A stretch of 34,704 bases of DNA from Clostridiales bacterium (GTDB lineage: Bacteria > Bacillota > Clostridia > Oscillospirales > Oscillospiraceae), in the NCBI GenBank assembly GCA_021205725.1, contig JAJPWY010000012.1, positions 1 through 34,704 of the forward strand, given 5' to 3'. Position 1 is the first letter of the stretch. Every line of letters starts with the position of its first letter. Shown in pieces: positions 14,011-21,639 of this stretch. Made by a program: the position numbers and the translations under genes. The notes below the pieces were generated by a model. The model did no database searches, was not told the DNA's origin, and worked only from the letters and a program-made list of their open reading frames with translations.

Positions 14011-14399
14011 GCGGCGGGGAAATCCTCCAGTTGGGAGCCATCGCCGTGGCGGGCACCTTCTGCGCTCTGACCCTGCGGCGTCAGACGCCGGAGCTGGCTC
14101 TGCTGCTGGCCCTGGTCACCGGAGGGCTGCTCCTGTGGAGGAGCCGGGAGGCCCTGGAGTCGGCACTCTCCCTTTTCCGGGAGCTGGCCGACCTGGCAGG
14201 GCTGTCCCAGGAGATCATAAGCCCCCTCATCAAGACGGTGGGCATCGCCCTACTGGTGCGCATCGCCTCCCAGCTCTGCCGGGACGGAGGAATGGGTACC
14301 GTGGCGGTATTTCTGGAGCTGGCGGGGAGCCTGGCAGCGCTGGTGACGGTGACTCCGCTGCTCCGGGCGGTGCTAGACATCGTGGAGGAGCTGCTGTGA
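14007..14399 (+). CDS. spoIIIAD: Stage III sporulation protein AD
   Basis: This 130-residue polytopic membrane protein of the SpoIIIA channel starts at GTG 14007, overlapping the spoIIIAC stop (GTGA). It shows four hydrophobic segments and the family stretch SQEIISPLIKTVGIALLVRI, then ASQLCRDGG. It is followed by spoIIIAE through another GTGA overlap, so the operon is translationally coupled through this stretch. Confidence 0.92.
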   Translation: MSGGEILQLGAIAVAGTFCALTLRRQTPELALLLALVTGGLLLWRSREALESALSLFRELADLAGLSQEIISPLIKTVGIALLVRIASQLCRDGGMGTVAVFLELAGSLAALVTVTPLLRAVLDIVEELL

Positions 14400-15490
14400 G
14401 AAGGGTACCGCAAGCGATGCTTGCTCTGGGACTGCTCTCTCTGCTCCTGCTGCCCGCCTTCGGGACGGATAGTCAGGTCTGGGACAGCGTAGATACCGGC
14501 GAGCTGGAGGATGCGGCGGAGGACGTGCTGGACACAGAGCTGACGGCGGACATCGACCTGGACGAGGGACTGGCCTCTCTGGGAGAGAACCTCCTGAATC
14601 AGCTGGACGCCATCGTCACCCAGGCCACCCGGAGCGGGGCGCTGGTGCTGGTCATCGCCCTGTTCTGCTCCCTGCTCCAGGCGTTGGCGGACGGGGCGGG
14701 GCTGGGACAGGGGGAGGCAGTTTCCCGCATAGTGGGTGCGCTGGCGGTGACCGCCGGGGCCATGGGCGACGTCAGCTCCCTGATGACGCTGGGGCGGGAG
14801 ACGGTGAAGAACCTCACTGTATTCACCCGTATTCTGATTCCTGTCATGACCACCGCCGCAGCTACCAGCGGCTCGCTCACCGGGGCGGCCAGCCGTCAGA
14901 TGGTGACCCTGTTCTGCTCCAATCTGCTGCTGACCCTGATGGAGGGAGTGCTGCTTCCGTTGGTCTACCTCTATGTGGCGGCCTGCGCCGGGGCGCTGGC
15001 CACGGGCAACAACGGGATCCGGGCGGTGGCAGACTTCATCCGATGGGGCGTGCAGACGTCGCTGACCTGGCTCCTGCTGCTCTTTACCGTCTATCTGGGG
15101 CTGAGCGGCGTCATTTCTGGGACGGCGGATCGGGCGGCGGTGAAGGTGGCCCGGTTAGCCATCTCCGGCATGGTGCCGGTGGTGGGGGGCATCCTCTCCG
15201 ACGCCACCGAGTCGGTGCTGGCGGGGGCAGAGATTCTGCGCAACGCCATCGGCGTCTTCGGAACGCTGGCGGTGCTGGCCTTCTGCGCCGTCCCCTTCCT
15301 GCGCCTGGGGGTGCAGTATCTGCTCTACAGGCTGGCCTCGGTGCTGACCGCCGCCGTGACCCGGCACCCGGTCGCCCGGCTCATCGGCGAGCTGGGGGGC
15401 GCTTTCGGGCTGATGCTGGGGATGGCCGGGGCCTCGGCGCTGGTGACTCTGATCTCCATCGTGACCACAGTCAGCGTGGCGGTGAGCTGA
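14396..15490 (+). CDS. spoIIIAE: Stage III sporulation protein AE
   Basis: SpoIIIAE is the large polytopic membrane component of the channel. The 364-residue protein starts at GTG 14396 (VRRVPQAMLALGLLSLLLLPAFG), giving a basic N-terminus and signal-like helix; ATG at 14417 is an alternative. Seven or so hydrophobic helices follow (for example LVLVIALFCSLLQALA and LLLLFTVYLGLSGVISG), and the family motif KVARLAISGMVPVVGGILSD is present. It overlaps the spoIIIAD stop by GTGA and ends one base before the ATG of spoIIIAF. Confidence 0.93.
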   Translation: MRRVPQAMLALGLLSLLLLPAFGTDSQVWDSVDTGELEDAAEDVLDTELTADIDLDEGLASLGENLLNQLDAIVTQATRSGALVLVIALFCSLLQALADGAGLGQGEAVSRIVGALAVTAGAMGDVSSLMTLGRETVKNLTVFTRILIPVMTTAAATSGSLTGAASRQMVTLFCSNLLLTLMEGVLLPLVYLYVAACAGALATGNNGIRAVADFIRWGVQTSLTWLLLLFTVYLGLSGVISGTADRAAVKVARLAISGMVPVVGGILSDATESVLAGAEILRNAIGVFGTLAVLAFCAVPFLRLGVQYLLYRLASVLTAAVTRHPVARLIGELGGAFGLMLGMAGASALVTLISIVTTVSVAVS

Positions 15491-15491
15491 G

Positions 15492-15989
15492 ATGGAGCTG
15501 TTAAGGGAGTGGCTCCTGGGGGTGATCGCCGTCTCCTTCCTGACGGCGGCGGCCCAGGCCGTCATGCCGGACGGGGCGGTGAAGCAGGTGGGCAGGCTGG
15601 CCTGTGGGCTGATGCTGTTCCTGGCCCTGGTGCGGCCCCTGCTGGGGATGGACTACGGCTCCCTGTCCCAGGCTGTCCGGGACTGCCAGGAGGAGCTGTC
15701 TGCCCGGCAGGAGACGCTGGAGGAGACGGGAAAAGAACTGACTGGGGACATCATAGCCGGGAAGACGGACGCATATATTCAGGACATGACGGAGGAGCTG
15801 GGCCTGGACTGCCAGATCACCGTGGAGTGGAGCTGGGAGGGAGAGACCCCCACCCCAGTTCGGGCTGTAGTGACCGGAGCGCTCTCCGACGGCGACCGGG
15901 CCGCTCTGAACGAGGCGCTGGTGCGAGACTTCGGCCTGGAGCGGGAGCAGATCGTCTACCAGGAGCAGGAGGACAAGGAGGGGGCATGA
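15492..15989 (+). CDS. spoIIIAF: Stage III sporulation protein AF
   Basis: This 165-residue protein has two N-terminal transmembrane helices (LLGVIAVSFLTAAAQAVMP and LACGLMLFLALVRPLL) and then an extracytoplasmic alpha/beta domain (about residues 60-165), as in SpoIIIAF. The MPDG-VKQVGRLACGL stretch is typical of the family. It ends in an ATGA overlap with spoIIIAG. Confidence 0.92.
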   Translation: MELLREWLLGVIAVSFLTAAAQAVMPDGAVKQVGRLACGLMLFLALVRPLLGMDYGSLSQAVRDCQEELSARQETLEETGKELTGDIIAGKTDAYIQDMTEELGLDCQITVEWSWEGETPTPVRAVVTGALSDGDRAALNEALVRDFGLEREQIVYQEQEDKEGA

Positions 15990-16504
15990 GGCCAAAATGG
16001 GATGCGGAAAAGGCAAAGGAGCTGTTGAAACGGTATCAGTACGTCCTGCTGGTGCTGGCCCTGGGGGTGGTGCTGATGCTCTGGCCGTCGGGGGAGGACA
16101 CCGGGGACACGGCGGAGACAGAGACAGCGGCCCAAACAGCAGACACGTCTCTGGACGACACGGTGGCCGACCTGGAGCGGCGGATGGCCCAGGCCCTGTC
16201 CCGGATGCAGGGGGTGGGGGAGACCACTGTTGTCCTGACGGTCAAAAGCGGGACGCAGCTGATTCTGGCCACCGACGAGAATGGGGACGAGCGGGAGACG
16301 GTGATCGTCTCCGTCGGCTCCAGCCAACAGGAGACGGTGACTGTCCAGGAGATCGCTCCCCAGCTCCAGGGCGCCCTAGTGGTCTGCGCCGGAGGGGGCG
16401 ATCCGGAGGTCAAGCTACGGGTTTTGCAGGCGGTGGAGGCTCTCACCGGACTGAGTGCAAACCAAATATCCATCTGTGAAGGAACGGGAGGCAACGAGGA
16501 ATGA
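15986..16504 (+). CDS. spoIIIAG: Stage III sporulation protein AG
   Basis: SpoIIIAG forms the large ring of the mother-cell channel. The 172-residue protein has a short cytoplasmic segment, one transmembrane helix (YVLLVLALGVVLMLW, about 20-34), an acidic linker, and a ring-building domain with LSRMQGVGETTVVLTV and GALVVCAGGGDPEVKLRV. ATG at 15986 overlaps the spoIIIAF stop. The frame extends upstream only as a shadow of spoIIIAF. Confidence 0.92.
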   Translation: MRPKWDAEKAKELLKRYQYVLLVLALGVVLMLWPSGEDTGDTAETETAAQTADTSLDDTVADLERRMAQALSRMQGVGETTVVLTVKSGTQLILATDENGDERETVIVSVGSSQQETVTVQEIAPQLQGALVVCAGGGDPEVKLRVLQAVEALTGLSANQISICEGTGGNEE

Positions 16505-17160
16505 AACTGTGGAAGCGAAATGTAGTGGTGGCGGCCATCGTCCTGTTTGTGTGCGTGGCGGTCTATCTCAACTGGACCTATGACCAGGAGGCGGCGGTGA
16601 GCACCTCCGGGGACACGTCTGCCAGCGCCCTGGCCAGCGAGGACGGAGACACCGAGACCAAGACCCTGGGAGAGGCGGCGCTGGTCAGCTCGGACGATTC
16701 GGAAGCGGCAGAGGAGACCTCCGGCGACACGGAGGAGATCGTCATCGACAGCTGGGACAGCGCAGAGGTGACGGAGGAGACGGTCAGTGAGACGGGAGAC
16801 AGTAGCGGCTACTTTGCCGAGGCCCGGCTGAGCCGGGAGGAGGCCCGGGCCAGCGCTCTGTCCATCCTCCAGGAGACGGTGGACGACCCGGAGGCCAGTG
16901 ACGCGGCGGTGAGTGCAGCGGCGGAGAGCATCACTGCTATGGCGTCGGCGACGCTGGCGGAGTCCCAGATCGAGAGCCTGGTCACCGCCAAGGGCTACCC
17001 GGAGTGCGTGGCCTTTATCGGAGACAACAGCGTCAGCGTGGTAGTCTCCACCGAGAGCGGGGAGCTGTCGGGGGCGGACGTAGCCAAGATCACCGACATC
17101 GTCCTGGGGGAGACGGACTTTTCAGCCAGCTCGGTCAAGGTAGTGCTGGCGGAGAACTGA
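16501..17160 (+). CDS. spoIIIAH: Stage III sporulation protein AH
   Basis: SpoIIIAH is the mother-cell partner of forespore SpoIIQ and has a YscJ/FliF-like ring domain. The 219-residue protein has a transmembrane helix at about 8-23 (VVVAAIVLFVCVAVYLNW). A long acidic Ser/Thr/Glu linker follows to about residue 100, then the family domain (LSREEARASALSILQETV, ESLVTAKGYPECVAFI, VSVVVSTESGELSGADVAKI). The linker is very acidic for this protein. It ends the operon at a terminator. Confidence 0.93.
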   Translation: MKLWKRNVVVAAIVLFVCVAVYLNWTYDQEAAVSTSGDTSASALASEDGDTETKTLGEAALVSSDDSEAAEETSGDTEEIVIDSWDSAEVTEETVSETGDSSGYFAEARLSREEARASALSILQETVDDPEASDAAVSAAAESITAMASATLAESQIESLVTAKGYPECVAFIGDNSVSVVVSTESGELSGADVAKITDIVLGETDFSASSVKVVLAEN

Positions 17161-17186
17161 CGCCGGACATCCCGCATCCAACAGCA

Positions 17187-17230
17187 ACAGCCTTTCCCGG
17201 GCCGAAACCGGCTCCGGGGAGGCTGTCTTT
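17187..17230 (+). terminator. Terminator of the spoIIIA operon
   Basis: ACAGCC...CCCGG (17187-17200) pairs with CCGGGG.AGGCTGT (17213-17226), followed by CTTTGCTTT. It lies about 27 bases after the spoIIIAH stop. Confidence 0.7.
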
Positions 17231-17322
17231 GCTTTGGAGACAGGTCGTTTCCTGCCGGATACAGGGCAGACGGGAGGATGAAAATTTCTCCCTCGTTTTC
17301 GATTTTTCTCTCACGGAGAGGG

Positions 17323-17351
17323 TTTTCATTTTGCATATTCCGGTGTATAAT
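17323..17351 (+). promoter_or_regulatory. Sigma-A promoter ahead of nusB
   Basis: The -10 TATAAT (17346-17351) is consensus and lies 17 bases after a weak -35 TTTTCA (17323-17328). It would start the long nusB-to-recN run. Confidence 0.55.
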
Positions 17352-17370
17352 AACAGAAATACTGCATACT

Positions 17371-17404
17371 GGGTCATTACGCCGATAACACGGGCGAATG
17401 ACCC
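17371..17404 (+). promoter_or_regulatory. Hairpin in the nusB leader
   Basis: GGGTCATT (17371-17378) and AATGACCC (17397-17404) form a perfect 8-bp stem around an 18-base loop, within the predicted leader and 10 bases before the Shine-Dalgarno AGGAGG. It could affect nusB expression. No T-run follows, so it is not a terminator. Confidence 0.45.
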
Positions 17405-17430
17405 GAAATAAAAGCAGGAGGAATCGTAAC

Positions 17431-17892
17431 ATGACGAGAACCGCTGCCCGTGAGATCGCAGTCCGCCTGGCCTATGAGCTGGGCTATACGGACGAGAGTG
17501 CCCAGGAGATGCTGGATCGCTTTCTGGAACCGGAGCATTTTCTCTCTCTGGGAGAGGAGGATCCTCTGTACCGGGAGCTGCCCGACGAGAAGCAGGAGAC
17601 TTATATCCGCAAGGTGGTGGGCGGCGTAGGCGCCCACGGTGCGGAGCTGGACGGATACATCGAGAAGTACGCCATCGGCTGGCGGTTTGAGCGCATCCCC
17701 CGGGTGGCTGCCGCCATTATGCGGGTGGCCATGTATGAGCTGCTCTACATGCCGGAGATCCCACAGGGCACCGCCATCCATGCGGCGGTGCAGCTGGCAG
17801 AGCACTATGAGGACGAAAAGGTGGTCGCCTTTTTGAACGGCATCCTGGGCACCTTTGCCCGGGAGGAGCTTCCGGAGGAGGTCAGAAAATGA
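17431..17892 (+). CDS. nusB: Transcription antitermination factor NusB
   Basis: NusB binds boxA RNA with NusE (S10) to form the antitermination complex needed for rRNA transcription. The 153-residue all-helical protein shows the opening RTAAREIAVRLAYELGY, the central IRKVVGGVGAHGAELDGYI, and the conserved C-terminal half WRFERIPRVAAAIMRVAMYE, VQLAEHYEDEKVVAFLNGIL. ATG at 17431 follows AGGAGG by 9 bases, and the frame upstream of it is leader. It ends in an ATGA overlap with the TsaD-like gene and heads a co-directional run of ten genes. Confidence 0.93.
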   Translation: MTRTAAREIAVRLAYELGYTDESAQEMLDRFLEPEHFLSLGEEDPLYRELPDEKQETYIRKVVGGVGAHGAELDGYIEKYAIGWRFERIPRVAAAIMRVAMYELLYMPEIPQGTAIHAAVQLAEHYEDEKVVAFLNGILGTFAREELPEEVRK

Positions 17893-18818
17893 GAGCGGCG
17901 CTGGGCATCGACACCAGTAATTACACCACCTCCGCCGCCGTCTTTCGGGAGGACGGCACCGGTGACAACGAGGGCAGGCTCCTCACCGTCAAAGAGGGGG
18001 AGCTGGGCCTGCGGCAGAGCGAGGCCCTATTCCAGCATGTGCGGGAACTGCCCCAGCGGTTTCATGACCTGGAGGCCAAGGGGCTGCTGAAGGACATTGC
18101 CGCCGTGGGGGCCTCCACCCAGCCCCGGGCGGTGGAGGGCTCCTATATGCCCTGCTTTTTGGCGGGGGCCTCTCAGGGGGAGACGCTGGCCGCTGCGCTG
18201 GGCGTGCCGTACTACGGCTTTTCCCATCAGCAGGGCCACGTGGCCGCCGCTTGCTGGTCGGCGGGACGGCTGGAGCTGCTGGACAAGCCTCTCCTGGCCT
18301 GGCACCTCTCCGGGGGCACTACTGAGCTGCTGCTGGTGGTGCCGGAGGGGAGCAATATCCGTTGCGGCCGCATCGGCGGCACCATCGACATCTCCGCCGG
18401 TCAGCTCATCGACCGGACGGGGCAGATGCTCCATGTCCCCTTCCCCTCGGGGAAGAGCCTGGACCGCATCTCCCAGTTCTCCCAGCGGCCGGACTGCTTC
18501 CGGGTGCGGCTCAACGGCCTGGAATTCTCCCTCTCCGGAATGGAAAACAAGGTGCGGGATATGGTGGAGGCTCACCGTTTACCCTCGGATATCGCCCGGT
18601 TCATGCTGCTGACCGTCGCCTCGGCGGTGGAGCGCACCACCCAGGCGGCCCGGCGGCAGTACCCAGGTCTGCCGGTGGTCTGCTCCGGAGGCGTTGCCTC
18701 CAACAGCCTGCTGCGGCAGAAGCTCACCGGGGCGATTTTCGCCCAGCCCGCTTACTCCACCGATAACGCCATGGGGACGGCGATTTTGACCATGCGGCGT
18801 CTCCAGCGGGGAGCGTGA
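17889..18818 (+). CDS. TsaD/Kae1-like ASKHA-fold protein (peptidase M22 family paralogue)
   Basis: The 309-residue protein has the fold and metal motifs of TsaD, which helps make N6-threonylcarbamoyladenosine on tRNA. It opens with ALGIDTSNYTTSAAVF in place of the usual GIETSCDETAxA, keeps the metal-binding HQQGH near residue 110, the nucleotide region LSGGTTELLLV, and FPSGKSLDRISQ near the middle. GGVASNSLLRQKL and STDNAMGTA form the C-terminal ATP site. It is shorter than a true TsaD (about 340) and no TsaB or TsaE is near. A clostridial TsaD paralogue of unknown role is likelier than the canonical enzyme. It sits between nusB and xseA with 4-base and 1-base junctions. Confidence 0.8.
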   Translation: MRAALGIDTSNYTTSAAVFREDGTGDNEGRLLTVKEGELGLRQSEALFQHVRELPQRFHDLEAKGLLKDIAAVGASTQPRAVEGSYMPCFLAGASQGETLAAALGVPYYGFSHQQGHVAAACWSAGRLELLDKPLLAWHLSGGTTELLLVVPEGSNIRCGRIGGTIDISAGQLIDRTGQMLHVPFPSGKSLDRISQFSQRPDCFRVRLNGLEFSLSGMENKVRDMVEAHRLPSDIARFMLLTVASAVERTTQAARRQYPGLPVVCSGGVASNSLLRQKLTGAIFAQPAYSTDNAMGTAILTMRRLQRGA

Positions 18819-18819
18819 C

Positions 18820-20028
18820 ATGGAGCAGGCCATCTTTACGGTAGGCCAGGTGAACCAGTACCTCAAGGCCAGGATGGATGGGGATCGGATGCTCTCCGCC
18901 ATCGCCGTCCGGGGAGAGATCTCTAACTACAAGCGATATCCCTCCGGCCATCACTACTTCTCCCTGAAGGACGGGGAGGGGGCGCTGAAATGCGTCCTGT
19001 TCCGTTCCTCCGCCCAGCGACTCCGGTTCCAGCCGGAAAACGGCATGAAGGTGGTGGCCCGGGGCAGGATCACCGTCTTTCCCCGGGACGGGCAGTATCA
19101 GCTCTATGCCGACAGCCTGATTCCCGACGGGGTGGGGGAGCTGTATGTGGCTTTTGAGCAGACCAAGGCCCGCCTCGCCCAGGAAGGGCTGTTTGACGAG
19201 AGCCGGAAAAAGCCTCTGCCCCCCTATCCGGAGCGGATCGCCCTCATCACCTCCGCAGCCGGGGCGGCAGTCCACGACATGATACGTATTCTGAAGGCCA
19301 GATGGCCGGTGGCCCAGGTGCTGCTGCTCCCCGTCCGGGTGCAGGGGACCCAGGCGGCGGCGGAGCTGGCCGGGGCGGTGCGATACGCCAACGCCCACGC
19401 TCTGGCTGATTTGATTATCATCGGTCGGGGCGGCGGCTCCATGGAGGACTTGTGGGCCTTCAACGACGAAAGCCTGGCCCGTACCATCGCCGCATCGGAG
19501 CTGCCCGTCATCTCCGCCGTGGGCCATGAGACGGATTTCACCATTGCCGACTTTGTGGCTGACCTGCGGGCGGCCACTCCCTCCAACGCCGCTGAGCTGG
19601 CGGTACCGGACTGGCGGGAGCTGAGCCAGCATTTAGATCAGCTCCAGGCCCGGATGCAGGGGGCGGTCTCCGCCCGCCTGACGGAGGAACGGGGACGGCT
19701 GGAACGGCTGTCGGAGCGCCGGGTCATGACCGATCCGGCTGCCGCCATCGAGGACAGGCGGCTGCTGCTGGAGAATTGGCAGAGCCGTCTCCTGGCCCAG
19801 ATGCAGTCGGTGACCCACCGGGAGCGCAACCGTCTGGCGGCGCTGGCAGCGGGACTGGACGCCATGAGCCCCATGAAGGTGCTGGCCCGGGGATACAGCC
19901 TGGCCCAGAACGGGAAGGGGCGTATTTTGTCCTCTGTTTCCCAGGTCGCGCTGGGAGAGGAGATCACCCTTCGGCTCTCTGACGGCAGATTAAACTGCAC
20001 TGTGATGAACAAGGAAAAGGACGTGTGA
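18820..20028 (+). CDS. xseA: Exodeoxyribonuclease VII large subunit
   Basis: XseA is the catalytic subunit of exonuclease VII, which degrades single-stranded DNA from both ends. The 402-residue protein has an N-terminal OB fold (FTVGQVNQYLKARMDGD, VRGEISNYKRYPSGHHYFSL), the catalytic domain (PERIALITSAAGAAVHDM, IIGRGGGSMEDLWAFNDE, VGHETDFTIADFVADLRA) and a coiled-coil C-terminus (about 260-345) that binds XseB copies. ATG at 18820 comes one base after the previous stop. xseB follows with a short gap. Confidence 0.95.
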   Translation: MEQAIFTVGQVNQYLKARMDGDRMLSAIAVRGEISNYKRYPSGHHYFSLKDGEGALKCVLFRSSAQRLRFQPENGMKVVARGRITVFPRDGQYQLYADSLIPDGVGELYVAFEQTKARLAQEGLFDESRKKPLPPYPERIALITSAAGAAVHDMIRILKARWPVAQVLLLPVRVQGTQAAAELAGAVRYANAHALADLIIIGRGGGSMEDLWAFNDESLARTIAASELPVISAVGHETDFTIADFVADLRAATPSNAAELAVPDWRELSQHLDQLQARMQGAVSARLTEERGRLERLSERRVMTDPAAAIEDRRLLLENWQSRLLAQMQSVTHRERNRLAALAAGLDAMSPMKVLARGYSLAQNGKGRILSSVSQVALGEEITLRLSDGRLNCTVMNKEKDV

Positions 20029-20030
20029 GC

Positions 20031-20264
20031 ATGGCTTCCAAAAAACTGAATTTTGAGGAATCAATGGCCCGGCTGGAGACCATCGTATCCCAGCTGGAGC
20101 GGGGAGAGGTTCCCCTGGAGCAGTCCATCGCCCTGTTTGAGGAGGGGACAAAGCTCATCGCCGGGTGCAGCAAACTGCTGGACTCTGCGGAACAGAAGGT
20201 ACAAAAGCTGTCCAAGGGCCCCGATGGAGAGCCTGTGGGACAGCCCTTTGAAAGTGAGGAGTAG
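20031..20264 (+). CDS. xseB: Exodeoxyribonuclease VII small subunit
   Basis: This 77-residue helical protein carries the family pattern LNFEESMARLETIVSQLERG, then PLEQSIALFEEGTKL, and binds the XseA coiled coil. ATG at 20031 follows AAGGAAAAGG; a GTG six bases earlier (20025, overlapping the xseA stop) would add two residues and cannot be excluded. Confidence 0.93.
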   Translation: MASKKLNFEESMARLETIVSQLERGEVPLEQSIALFEEGTKLIAGCSKLLDSAEQKVQKLSKGPDGEPVGQPFESEE

Positions 20265-20268
20265 GCAA

Positions 20269-21144
20269 GTGGACTTCCAGAGAGAACTAAACGCCTATCA
20301 GGAGAAAATAGAGACCTACCTGGAGCGGTGCTTTACCGGAGAGCCGCCATATGGAGAGCTGTATACCGCCATGCGGTATAGCCTTCTGGCCGGGGGCAAG
20401 CGCATCCGCCCGGTGCTGACCATGGCCTTCTGTCAGGCTGCCGGAGGGGACGGGGAGCAGGCGTTGCCCTTTGCCGCCGCCATCGAGATGGTTCATACCT
20501 ATTCCCTCATCCATGACGATCTGCCCTGCATGGACAACGACGATCTCCGCCGGGGCAGGCCTACGAATCACAGGGTATTCGGGGAGTGCATGGCGGTGCT
20601 GGCTGGGGATGCCCTTCAGTCGGCGGCCTTTGAGCAGGTGCTCTCTGCACCCCTGCCGGAGGAACGGCGGCTGACGGCTGCGCTGACCCTGGCCCGGGAA
20701 GCGGGACAGGACGGCATGTGTGCCGGACAGGTGCTGGATATGCAGGGAGAGGAGCGGCGGCTCACCCAGGAGGAGACTGCCCGCATGAACGCCCTGAAAA
20801 CCGGATGCCTGCTGGAGGCGGCCTGTCTCATGGGGGTGACTGCCGCCGGAGGCAGCACGGAGCAGATGCAGGCCGCCCGGGAGTATGCCGTCGCCGTAGG
20901 TCTTGCCTTCCAGATCCGGGACGACATCCTGGACATGACCGCCACATCTGCGGAGATGGGCAAGACGGTGGGGAAGGACGCCGCCCAGGGAAAATCCACC
21001 CTGGTCTCTCTGTGGGGCGTGGAGGAATCAGAGCGCATCATCCGGGAGCAGACCCAACTCGCCAAGAATGCCCTGAAGGACACAGGGCTGGAGACGGCCT
21101 TTTTGGAGGCGCTGGCAGATTATCTGGCAGGCCGGAGCAACTGA
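20269..21144 (+). CDS. ispA: Farnesyl/geranyl diphosphate synthase
   Basis: This 291-residue prenyl transferase condenses isopentenyl diphosphate with allylic diphosphates to give geranyl and farnesyl diphosphate. The first Asp-rich motif HDDLPCMDNDDLRRGRPT with its two-residue insertion and the second motif FQIRDDILDMT are both present, with GGKRIRP near the N-terminus. GTG at 20269 is preceded by GAGGAG and lies 4 bases after the xseB stop; no ATG precedes the first conserved residues. The C-terminal KDAAQGKSTLVSL is typical. dxs two genes on supplies the isoprenoid precursor pathway. Confidence 0.93.
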   Translation: MDFQRELNAYQEKIETYLERCFTGEPPYGELYTAMRYSLLAGGKRIRPVLTMAFCQAAGGDGEQALPFAAAIEMVHTYSLIHDDLPCMDNDDLRRGRPTNHRVFGECMAVLAGDALQSAAFEQVLSAPLPEERRLTAALTLAREAGQDGMCAGQVLDMQGEERRLTQEETARMNALKTGCLLEAACLMGVTAAGGSTEQMQAAREYAVAVGLAFQIRDDILDMTATSAEMGKTVGKDAAQGKSTLVSLWGVEESERIIREQTQLAKNALKDTGLETAFLEALADYLAGRSN

Positions 21145-21165
21145 CGAAAGCGAGGACGAAGATAT

Positions 21166-21612
21166 ATGCCGTTGGGAAATCGAATTCTGGTGCTGTCCGC
21201 CCTCTCCTGGGCACTGGCACAGATCGCCAAAGGTTTTATTCAGCGTATTACAGAGGGATACTTTTCCCGGTCAAAATTCCTGGAGAGCGGCGGTATGCCC
21301 AGCTCACACTCCGCCTTGGTGACCTGCTGCGCCACGACCACGGGGCTGCTCTACGGATTTGACTCGGGGTTGTTCGCTATCGCCTGCCTCTTTGCCATCG
21401 TGACCATGTACGATGCCACTCACGTCCGCCGCTCTTCCGGGGAGCAGGCGAAGGTGCTCAATGAGCTGCTCAAAAATATCCCGGAGGAGATGGGCCCCAA
21501 CCTGATCCACCAGGAGCTCAAGGTCGTCATGGGGCATACTGTGCTCCAGGTGTTTTTCGGCGCACTGCTGGGCTTCTGCGTGGGCATCATCGGCGTCGAG
21601 CTGTTCCACTGA
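21166..21612 (+). CDS. YuiD-like divergent PAP2 membrane protein
   Basis: This 148-residue protein has three or four hydrophobic helices and the motif SGGMPSSHSALVTCCATTT, a divergent version of the acid-phosphatase PSGH box, followed by YDATHVRRSSGEQAKVLNEL and LKVVMGHTVLQV. This is the DUF212/YuiD family, whose substrate is not established; a lipid-phosphate substrate is plausible given its place between ispA and dxs, but that is inference. The start has GCGAGGACG purines upstream. Confidence 0.85.
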   Translation: MPLGNRILVLSALSWALAQIAKGFIQRITEGYFSRSKFLESGGMPSSHSALVTCCATTTGLLYGFDSGLFAIACLFAIVTMYDATHVRRSSGEQAKVLNELLKNIPEEMGPNLIHQELKVVMGHTVLQVFFGALLGFCVGIIGVELFH

Positions 21613-21639
21613 GCGGGCCTGGAGGGATTGTAAGAAACC

